From Candidatus Fermentibacteraceae bacterium (GTDB lineage: Bacteria; Fermentibacterota; Fermentibacteria; Fermentibacterales; JCC-6), in contig JAOZQW010000155.1 of the NCBI GenBank assembly GCA_029932015.1, forward strand, positions 1 through 5,797: a DNA stretch of 5,797 nt, written 5' to 3'. Numbering within the stretch: the stretch's first letter is position 1; every line of letters begins with the position of its first letter. Shown here piece by piece: positions 1 through 5,032 of the stretch. The translations under genes were made by a program, and so were the position numbers. The notes beneath the pieces were generated by a model. It did not search any database. It was not told the origin of the DNA and saw only the letters and a program-made list of their open reading frames with translations.

Positions 1-395
1 ACATGAATGTTTCAACTGATACAACCGGTCTCGTTTCAGCGATAACAGTGCTAAACACACAGGTAGAGCCGGATACACCCGCGGATCAGGGTATCCCCCA
101 GCCGGGTACTTTCATCCCCCACAGCGTTGCGCCTGTATGCACGTACAGGCCAATGCCCGAATACCCTGATATGGCAAGACAGGCAGGCGTTGAAGGCAGA
201 GTTATCCTTCATGTGTTCATCAGCGAGGCAGGGGAACCCGCGCAGATAGCAATTGCGCAGAGTTCCGGTCTCAACAGCATGGACAGGGCGGCAGAGCAGG
301 CTGTCAGGTCAACGCAGTGGACCCCCGCTAGAAGGGCTGACGGCGTACCTGTGGGAGTATGGACATCCGTTATCTACGATTTCGTTATCGACTAG
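1..395 (+). CDS. TonB family protein, C-terminal domain (5' partial)
   Basis: This is the end of a protein carrying a TonB C-terminal domain, the periplasmic part that contacts outer-membrane receptors and transmits energy from an inner-membrane ExbB/ExbD-type motor. The reading frame is open from the left edge, with the first in-frame ATG at position 3, and stops with TAG at 393-395. From that ATG, residues 1-50 are a Pro/Thr-rich linker. Residues 54-130 match the family pattern: YPDMARQAGVEGRV, a G at the turn in ISEAGEP, an SSGL segment, AAEQAV, and the closing W-x-PA-RR-DGVPV-VW block ending in YDF. No membrane anchor or signal sequence is visible after the position-3 ATG. A TonB domain needs export, so the real start and transmembrane segment probably lie upstream of the window. 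It could instead be the tail of a larger protein, such as a BlaR1/M56-type fusion. The family call is firm; the specific partner is unknown. Confidence 0.85.
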   Translation, partial: MNVSTDTTGLVSAITVLNTQVEPDTPADQGIPQPGTFIPHSVAPVCTYRPMPEYPDMARQAGVEGRVILHVFISEAGEPAQIAIAQSSGLNSMDRAAEQAVRSTQWTPARRADGVPVGVWTSVIYDFVID

Positions 396-487
396 ATATC
401 CCGTTCAGACCAGAGCGGTTCACATGATTGGGTCAAACCGTATTCCCTGTCTCTTGTGGTTGATAAGGTAATGCGTTGCGTGCAGCG

Positions 488-526
488 GTGTCCCCATAAC
501 TATAGATAAGTCATGTGTCCCTATAA
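488..526. repeat. 12-bp near-perfect direct repeat in convergent gap
   Basis: GTGTCCCCATAA (488-499) and GTGTCCCTATAA (515-526) match at 11 of 12 bases with a period of 27 bp. They lie between the end of the TonB-domain gene and the end of the ATPase gene. No hairpin with a T-tract accompanies them, so they are not an obvious terminator. Their function is unknown. Confidence 0.45.
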
Positions 527-530
527 ATAA

Positions 531-1292
531 TTAGATGAGTTCCTCGAATGTCTGACGGAGGTTGAACAGGTAACCTGTGAAATCAGCTGAAAGACGATCT
601 CTAGGCTCCGTAAGCCTGATGGACTGTGTTCTTGTTATCCTTCCGGGTCTGTGACCGAGTACGAGTACCTCTCCGGCAAGGTATACCGCCTCCTCGATGT
701 TATGCGTCACGAACAGCACCGTTGTCTTTCTATCCTGCCACAGCTCTCTCAGTTTGCCCTGCAGAAGCTGACTTGTCCTGGTGTCCAGCGAGCTGAAAGG
801 CTCGTCCAGAAGGAGAACATCCGGTTCACGCACCAGGGATCTGGCAAGTGCGGTTCTCTGCTGCATCCCCCCAGAGAGCTGATGTGGGTAGCTGGAGGCG
901 AATCCCTCCAATTCAACCATTTCGAGCATTCGCTGGACTTTCTCCGCTCGACTGTCCCGCTCTACCCCGGCTGCTCTGAGAGGGAACTCTATGTTCGCCC
1001 TGACTGTCATCCATGGGAAGAGGGCTCCCTGCTGAAAGACATAGCCGACGACGGGGTTTCGAGTGCCCTGTCCCGGCGAGAGTGCAATATGTCCTTCATC
1101 AGGACTATCGAGACCGGCGATTATTCTTAGAAGAGTGGTCTTGCCGCAGCCGGTGGGGCCAAGCAGGCAAGTAAATGTCCCGGCATTGACCTGGAAGCTG
1201 ACCGGGCCAAGAGCATGAATGGTTCCGGAGAGATCGCGGAAGGTCTTAGAGAGACTGACCACATCAATGGCGGCGACTCCCATATCCCTCAC
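531..1292 (-). CDS. ABC transporter ATP-binding protein, NitT/TauT (SsuB/TauB-like) family
   Basis: This is the cytoplasmic ATPase that powers the importer encoded with it. All nucleotide-binding motifs are intact, numbered from the GTG start: Walker A GPTGCGKT (45-52), Q-loop VFQQ (85-88) followed by the LFPWMTV segment typical of the nitrate/sulfonate/taurine subfamily, signature LSGGMQQR (139-146), Walker B VLLLDEP (159-165) with catalytic Glu164, D-loop SSLD (167-170) and switch His197 in FVTHNIEEAVYL. The length of 253 residues is normal for the family. The start is ambiguous. GTG at 1290-1292 overlaps the permease stop as GTGA and has AGGAG 9 nt upstream. An in-frame ATG at 1281-1283 has GAGGTGA (1289-1295) 5 nt upstream and would shorten the protein by three residues. 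The gene is last in the operon and ends with TAA at 531-533. The subfamily is clear, but the imported substrate cannot be assigned from this protein. Confidence 0.95.
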   Translation of the reverse strand: MRDMGVAAIDVVSLSKTFRDLSGTIHALGPVSFQVNAGTFTCLLGPTGCGKTTLLRIIAGLDSPDEGHIALSPGQGTRNPVVGYVFQQGALFPWMTVRANIEFPLRAAGVERDSRAEKVQRMLEMVELEGFASSYPHQLSGGMQQRTALARSLVREPDVLLLDEPFSSLDTRTSQLLQGKLRELWQDRKTTVLFVTHNIEEAVYLAGEVLVLGHRPGRITRTQSIRLTEPRDRLSADFTGYLFNLRQTFEELI

Positions 1293-2137
1293 CTCTCCCT
1301 GCTCCTGAGCACTAGTGATCTCTCTCCGAGTGCTTCGAGCCCCTTCGAGAGGACTGCGCCGACAATGGCCACAACAACGAGGCAGGCGAGCATAATGTCA
1401 TATCGCGACATCTGATATGAGTACCTTATAAGGTAGCCGATGCCGGAGTTGGTGCCGGGGAGCATCTCCGCCGCGATTATCACCATCCAGCACCTGCCGA
1501 TCCCAAGCCTGAGGCCGTGGAAAATATCGGGGAGCGCTGATGGAAGCATCACATGCCTGAAAACAAAGCCCCTCCGTGCGCCGAGAACATGGGCTGCCTC
1601 GAGATGCAGTCTGCGAACGCTCCTGACTCCCTGCATTGTTCCAAGGATTATCGGGAACACTCCACCCCAGAAGAGAATGAAGATCATCCCGAGCTGCAGT
1701 TCATTCAGCATATGGCGCTGATATCTCAGATGCCCCAGACCGATGAACTGAGATAGTGTCGTCGCTTTGAAGATGATTATCGATAGAGGCAGCAGCGCGA
1801 TGGCAGACAGAGGTCGGGCCATCTCAACCATGATCGAAAGAAGACTCCTCACATGCCTGGAAGCTCCCATGAGCATCCCCAGCGGCACACCGGCAAGGAC
1901 GGCGAGACTGAAGCCCAGCATTATCCTGATAAAGCTGACCGTGATGTTCCAGGAAAGTGATCCCGTTGCCATGAGGTCCGTAAACGGATGGATCAGCACG
2001 GAAAACACCTCACCCGGAGAGGGTAGAAGAGTCTCCCTGCCTCCTGTGGCAAAACCCCACCACAGTAGAAGGAGGAGCGGAAGAATGAGCCCCGGAAGGC
2101 GGCTTAGCCACCCTCCGGAAGCTCTATCCCGTTTCAT
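1289..2137 (-). CDS. ABC transporter permease, NitT/TauT (SsuC/TauC-like) family, with an internal extra segment
   Basis: This is the inner-membrane channel subunit (BPD_transp_1 fold), presumably a homodimer with the neighbouring ATPase. Hydrophobic segments are visible near residues 13-29, 66-90, 98-122, 150-167, 211-225 and 246-264. The ATPase-coupling EAA loop is present: E180-A-A, G186 and LPSALP at 198-203, followed by IAAEM and a SGIGYLI motif typical of the subfamily. The length is 282 residues, slightly longer than the roughly 250-270 usual for the family. The extra length seems to lie at about residues 124-150, between PLSIIIF and FILFWGGVFP. Relatives have a short WFGxG-x-SK stretch there, while this protein has about 20 more, largely polar residues. 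The ATG at 2135-2137 is preceded by AGAGGA (2147-2152, spacing 9 nt). The gene lies 30 nt after the binding-protein gene, and its TGA overlaps the GTG start of the ATPase. Confidence 0.93.
   Translation of the reverse strand: MKRDRASGGWLSRLPGLILPLLLLLWWGFATGGRETLLPSPGEVFSVLIHPFTDLMATGSLSWNITVSFIRIMLGFSLAVLAGVPLGMLMGASRHVRSLLSIMVEMARPLSAIALLPLSIIIFKATTLSQFIGLGHLRYQRHMLNELQLGMIFILFWGGVFPIILGTMQGVRSVRRLHLEAAHVLGARRGFVFRHVMLPSALPDIFHGLRLGIGRCWMVIIAAEMLPGTNSGIGYLIRYSYQMSRYDIMLACLVVVAIVGAVLSKGLEALGERSLVLRSRER
1722..1755. repeat. 8-bp perfect inverted repeat inside the permease's extra segment
   Basis: TATCTCAG (1722-1729) and CTGAGATA (1748-1755) are perfect reverse complements separated by 18 nt. 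The pair falls within the codons for the unusual polar segment of the permease (about 1688-1768). It could form a hairpin in the mRNA or be a remnant of a small palindromic insertion. The reading frame is intact through it. Confidence 0.5.
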
Positions 2138-2167
2138 TGCGACAGTTCCTCTGCTCGTACCTGAGGC

Positions 2168-3364
2168 CTATTGAAGGTTTTCAGGCAGCTGCGAGAAATC
2201 GTAGAGGAATGCCGAGTTAGCCTGGGTATCATCCTCGCTGAGCGGACCGGTGAAGGCACCGAGGTCACGCATATGGGCAAGAATGGCATCCATATTCGCC
2301 TGCCAGGCCTCAGTGACATGCATGTCATATCCGCTGGTGGCCATAGAGATGATCTCAACATCGACCGGGCTGCCTATCCACTCAGCAGCGGCGGCTGCCG
2401 CATCTTCAGGATAAAGATTGATGTAATCAGTCGCTGCTTCAAAGAGCCTGAGAGTAGCAGCTATCTCCTCCGGCTTCTCCAGCATGGCTGATTCAAGCCC
2501 CGCGATCGCGCAGCATGGGTGATCTGTAAAATCACCGGGAGGAAGGTCAGAGAGCTCTGATACGCACTTGCCGATACCACTGTGCTCAGCGAGGGCGCAG
2601 GATGGATTGTTGGAGATGTATGCATCAACAGTGCCGTTCTGTAGCGAAGGATTGAGATTCGGCTGCCCCTGGGCATTGAATAGGAGGATCTTCGAACCTT
2701 CTACCGGATTGGACTGCATACTGTATGCGATTCCCTCTTCTGTCAGGGCAGACTCGAATATGATTAGCGCAACTGCCATCGGGCTCTTGAAACCAACCGT
2801 GATCGGCTCTTCGGCGCTGTCTACCCATGCCAGGAAGCTCTCCCAGTCGGATACTTCTTCGTTGTCAGCTGCAACAACGAGCATATCCCCTCGACTGTGC
2901 AGCGGGGCAATTATCTTCACTCCAGAAGCTTTGTCAGCACTGGATGCGAAAGGTACGACTCCTCCGAACCCGATATCGAACAGACCGGCGACCATGTTGT
3001 TCGGGACGTTGATGGCGCCCTGTGACTGCACAAACTCAATCTCAGCGACTTTCACGCCATTCTCTACTAGAGCGTAGAACTGCTCACCGAGCGGCACAAG
3101 GTATACAGGATACATGGAGCTCATCTCAGCGCTTCTGAGAGCGGAGACGAATACGGCTGAATGATGGTCCTGCTTGACAAATCCCACTTTGAGAAGCGGA
3201 ACCTCTACAGAGAGATCAACCTCCTGAACGATTTCCTCTACAATGGTGGTATCTGCATCAGTAATATCATCTGATAGAATGGGCTCAGCCTGTTCCCCGC
3301 AGCCGAATACAAGCAGAGTCAGAATTGCAGTAGTGATAAGCACCCAGCGGGATAATGCGGTCAT
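2168..3364 (-). CDS. ABC transporter substrate-binding lipoprotein, NitT/TauT (NMT1-like) family
   Basis: This is the solute receptor of the importer, predicted to be tethered in the periplasm by a lipid anchor. The N-terminus has a hydrophobic signal (residues 7-20) ending in the lipobox LVFGC, so Cys22 would be lipidated. An acidic, low-complexity linker follows (24-56), then the binding domain from KVGFVKQDHHSAVF (59-72). The pattern of 'MSSMYPVYLVPLG', 'VQSQGAINVPNNMVAGLFDIGFGGVVPF' and 'VGFKSPMAVALIIFE' matches type 2 periplasmic receptors of the nitrate/sulfonate/thiamine-precursor group. Cysteines cluster at residues 256, 267, 284 and 285 (NPSCA, GKC, HPCC). The mature length is within the family range. 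The ATG at 3362-3364 was chosen because AAAGGAG (3374-3380) lies 9 nt upstream and the signal peptide then starts correctly. A longer frame begins at 3418 but would add 18 residues ahead of the signal. The gene is first in the operon. The substrate is undetermined; nitrate, sulfonate, pyrimidine and other small nutrients are all possible. Confidence 0.9.
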   Translation of the reverse strand: MTALSRWVLITTAILTLLVFGCGEQAEPILSDDITDADTTIVEEIVQEVDLSVEVPLLKVGFVKQDHHSAVFVSALRSAEMSSMYPVYLVPLGEQFYALVENGVKVAEIEFVQSQGAINVPNNMVAGLFDIGFGGVVPFASSADKASGVKIIAPLHSRGDMLVVAADNEEVSDWESFLAWVDSAEEPITVGFKSPMAVALIIFESALTEEGIAYSMQSNPVEGSKILLFNAQGQPNLNPSLQNGTVDAYISNNPSCALAEHSGIGKCVSELSDLPPGDFTDHPCCAIAGLESAMLEKPEEIAATLRLFEAATDYINLYPEDAAAAAAEWIGSPVDVEIISMATSGYDMHVTEAWQANMDAILAHMRDLGAFTGPLSEDDTQANSAFLYDFSQLPENLQ

Positions 3365-3373
3365 CGAAAACTT

Positions 3374-3380
3374 CTCCTTT
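3374..3380 (-). promoter_or_regulatory. Ribosome binding site that fixes the lipoprotein start
   Basis: On the minus strand the sequence reads AAAGGAG, 9 nt before the ATG at 3364. It supports that start over the upstream in-frame ATG at 3418, which would bury the signal peptide. Confidence 0.75.
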
Positions 3381-3446
3381 GTTTGATTACGACCAACAAC
3401 CTGCGGCCAGCACATCAATCACATTTGACTCAGCCTCCATTCATCG

Positions 3447-3461
3447 GGCAGGCAGCCTGCC
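3447..3461. repeat. Perfect 6-bp hairpin with 3-nt loop upstream of the ABC operon
   Basis: GGCAGG (3447-3452), loop CAG, CCTGCC (3456-3461). There is no T-tract on either side, so it is not an intrinsic terminator. It may be a protein-binding palindrome or a leader hairpin for the minus-strand operon. Confidence 0.5.
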
Positions 3462-3497
3462 AATTCCCTGGTTTAAGTGTTATTCCATGTAATCATA

Positions 3498-3526
3498 ATT
3501 CTGCATTGCACTCCTTCCATGGTCAA
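3498..3526 (-). promoter_or_regulatory. Candidate sigma70-type promoter for the ABC operon
   Basis: On the minus strand, TTGACC (3521-3526) resembles a -35 box (5 of 6 bases). CAGAAT (3498-3503) could be a -10 box (4 of 6) at a spacing of 17 nt. An alternative -10, TATGAT (3492-3497), sits immediately downstream but too far from this -35. The position, about 130 nt before the first gene, would give a leader containing the hairpin at 3447-3461. This is weak, pattern-only evidence. Confidence 0.25.
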
Positions 3527-3550
3527 GCACATCTACGGTCCGAAACTGTT

Positions 3551-3570
3551 CGATTCCCAAATCGATTCCC
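3551..3570. repeat. Tandem direct repeat CGATTCCC, period 12 bp
   Basis: CGATTCCC occurs at 3551-3558 and again at 3563-3570, the second copy running into the palindrome CCCATGGG (3568-3575). It is a possible regulator-binding pair just upstream of the candidate minus-strand promoter, but it could be chance. Confidence 0.3.
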
Positions 3571-3634
3571 ATGGGGGCACAAGGTAGTTAACTCATCGAT
3601 AGCTCGTAGTGAGTAAACGCCTCGCATTTCATCT

Positions 3635-3661
3635 GCGTATTCAATGCAAAGGGCGTATTCA
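3635..3661. repeat. 9-bp direct repeat GCGTATTCA, period 18 bp
   Basis: Identical copies of GCGTATTCA lie at 3635-3643 and 3653-3661. Exact 9-bp repetition at such close spacing is uncommon in noncoding DNA of this length and could mark a binding-site pair. No known operator was recognised. Confidence 0.4.
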
Positions 3662-3843
3662 GTATATATCCGACCTGTACATGAGTTACGCGTGAACAGC
3701 ATGGGGCATTCAGGGGTAATTGTATAGTGACCATTAACTCCAACTTAGATTTAACGAGTAGTGAGGGATGAAAATACTACTGTACACACTTTCGGTACAC
3801 ACATTGGCTCTGATGAGATTGCATCGACCTCTCTACTCGGGAT

Positions 3844-3868
3844 CTGATTCGGATTATTCCGCTATCAG
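3844..3868. repeat. 9-bp hairpin with tetraloop in the noncoding region
   Basis: The outer stem CTGAT (3844-3848) pairs with ATCAG (3864-3868). The inner stem CGGA (3850-3853) pairs with TCCG (3858-3861) around a TTAT loop, separated by a small internal loop. A second hairpin (GCAT and ACT pairing with AGT and ATGC, 3875-3896, 2-nt bulge, 6-nt loop) follows after 6 nt. Neither has a T-tract. The pair could belong to a structured RNA. Confidence 0.4.
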
Positions 3869-4075
3869 CGTGGTGCATAGACTGATATGAGTATGCTATC
3901 CAAACGCGGAGCATTTCGCACAGATGCATTCATACGTTAACTGCACTAGTAACGCAGTGCGATTCCTCACTCGACTGAATCAGCAGGAGTAATCTCACAT
4001 GTGCTATGAAACCCTCACAAATAGGCATATACGGATCGAGTTAAGCATTTCGTGAACATCGATCGCCCGAACTGC

Positions 4076-4149
4076 TTCAGATTTGCTGAAATCACCCTCT
4101 CCCCTTGCAGGGTACTGTGATTGCGCTGCTCCAGAAAGGTCAGGAGCAG
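4076..4149 (+). other. Three consecutive hairpins in the likely leader of the HAD/EIIA operon
   Basis: Hairpin A: TTCAG (4076-4080) with CTGAA (4086-4090). Hairpin B: AATCAC (4090-4095) with GTGATT (4117-4122), extended by CCT (4096-4098) with AGG (4109-4111) beside a 5-nt bulge. Hairpin C: a perfect 7-bp stem, CTGCTCC (4126-4132) with GGAGCAG (4143-4149), and a 10-nt loop. Together they fill 74 nt, ending about 120 nt before the HAD start. They match no riboswitch class that I recognise and have no T-tract. They are a candidate structured leader or small RNA. Confidence 0.35.
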
Positions 4150-4205
4150 ACAAGTATCTTCATAATTGTCACTCACAGGGACCTCCAGAGAGCTGCTAAG
4201 ACGAC

Positions 4206-4234
4206 TTCAAAACCTCTATTCGATATGTTATCTT
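4206..4234 (+). promoter_or_regulatory. Weak candidate promoter for the HAD/EIIA operon
   Basis: TTCAAA (4206-4211) and TATCTT (4229-4234) each match 4 of 6 bases of the -35 and -10 consensus at a spacing of 17 nt, about 37 nt before the HAD start. If this is the real promoter, the hairpins at 4076-4149 would lie outside the transcript. Confidence 0.18.
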
Positions 4235-4271
4235 CAATTCAGACCGCACCTCTACCTATAGGAGTGAGCAA

Positions 4272-4985
4272 ATGCACCAGAGAGGAATGCTTCTCATACT
4301 TGATGCTGATGATACGCTCTGGGAGAGTGGCGTCTTTTTCGAACGGACTGAATTCGATTTCCTTTCAATCATGGAGTCTCTTGGTTTCGATCGCGATCCA
4401 ATTCGTCGAAGAGTACACAAAGAGGATATAGAGCGTCTTGCCATAACTGGTTATGGTGCAAGACCATACTTCGATACGCTCCGCAGCATTCTGATTGATC
4501 TTGTTCCAATTCCGCCACCATGGGCGCTTCAGGCGCTGTCTGATCTTGAGATGCTTCTGCTCGGACACCCTGTAGTACTGCTTCCAGGAGTTCTCGAGAC
4601 TCTCGAGAAGCTCGATCAGCAAAGCATTACCACAGTGGTTTACACAATGGGTGAGATCGGGCACCAAACGGACAAATTCGAGAGATCCGGCCTTTCTGAA
4701 CTCGTCGATGATTTCAGGATTGTGCCGAGGAAGACTCCCGAGAGCCTATCTGAATACATCAGTGATCTGGGATTCTCTCCGAATGAGTGTCTACTGGCTG
4801 GCAACAGCCCACGCTCTGACATCAATCCCGCCCTGGCTATAGGAGTCAGGGCCATTCACATCGCCAGGTCACGAACATGGGCTGCGGAGCGGGAGGATTT
4901 TGTCGATCCCGGGCAGGTCATCACAATTGAGCGGTTTGATGAACTGTACGATCTGCTCCCATTAGGTGACCTGCAGTTAGACTGA
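4272..4985 (+). CDS. HAD superfamily hydrolase (putative phosphatase)
   Basis: This is a cytoplasmic haloacid-dehalogenase-fold enzyme that probably removes phosphate from a small metabolite through an aspartyl-phosphate intermediate. All four catalytic motifs are visible. Motif I is DADDTLW (D11 nucleophile, D13 acid/base). Motif II is the T125-M-G127 segment in VVYTMGE. Motif III is Lys154 in RKTPESL. Motif IV is AGNSPRSDINPALAIG (N178-S179 to D183, Mg2+ binding). An alpha-helical cap occupies about residues 18-100. The length of 237 residues is typical of the COG1011-like group. The ATG at 4272 follows AGGAG (4260-4264) at 7 nt. A second in-frame ATG lies five codons in, but the first is better placed. 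The stop is TGA at 4983-4985. The EIIA-type gene follows 47 nt later on the same strand, probably in one operon. The substrate cannot be inferred, because HAD phosphatases are diverse and often promiscuous. Confidence 0.92.
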   Translation: MHQRGMLLILDADDTLWESGVFFERTEFDFLSIMESLGFDRDPIRRRVHKEDIERLAITGYGARPYFDTLRSILIDLVPIPPPWALQALSDLEMLLLGHPVVLLPGVLETLEKLDQQSITTVVYTMGEIGHQTDKFERSGLSELVDDFRIVPRKTPESLSEYISDLGFSPNECLLAGNSPRSDINPALAIGVRAIHIARSRTWAAEREDFVDPGQVITIERFDELYDLLPLGDLQLD

Positions 4986-5032
4986 TATTGTATGCATGAT
5001 ACATATTCGCTTATCGAAAGGTGGTGTCCTGA

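Larger units (their letters stand above)
3365..4271. other. 907-nt noncoding region between divergent operons
   Basis: No reading frame here has a credible start, ribosome binding site or recognisable protein pattern on either strand. No tRNA or rRNA is visible. The region contains several short hairpins (3447-3461, 3844-3868, 3875-3896, 4076-4090, 4090-4122, 4126-4149) and short direct repeats (3551-3570, 3635-3661, 3782-3802). It must hold the promoters of both flanking operons. The span is much longer than the other gaps here (30 to 135 nt), which suggests an unrecognised RNA, a regulatory hub or a decayed gene. Confidence 0.7.

Noticed and set aside
416..440. CGGTT/AACCG hairpin as a terminator for the TonB-domain gene or the ABC operon
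   Set aside because: It has only five pairs with a 15-nt loop, and no run of T follows on either strand.
651..1130. Long plus-strand frame opposite the ATPase gene
   Set aside because: It is antisense to an ATPase with every catalytic motif intact, and its translation is composition-biased without any family pattern.
2134..2361. Minus-strand open frame overlapping the end of the binding-protein gene
   Set aside because: It is an out-of-frame shadow of the lipoprotein coding sequence, without similarity or a separate ribosome binding site.
3549..3570. TTCGATTCCC resembles the T-loop and 3' end of a tRNA
   Set aside because: The flanking bases cannot form the five-pair T stem, and no acceptor, D or anticodon arm is found upstream.
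3810..3829. CTGATGA followed by a tiny stem, like a hammerhead ribozyme core
   Set aside because: The required GAAA after stem II is GACC here, stem II would have only three pairs, and no matching stems I and III are evident.
3841..3870. Sequence faintly like the conserved core of a TPP riboswitch (ATCTGATTCGGATTA)
   Set aside because: The matching CTGAGA element and closing stems are absent, and the stretch is better explained as a simple hairpin. It also lies far from both flanking start codons.
4105..4431. Plus-strand open frame beginning at a TTG and overlapping the HAD gene
   Set aside because: It has no convincing ribosome binding site or recognisable protein pattern, and most of it is another frame of the well-supported HAD gene.
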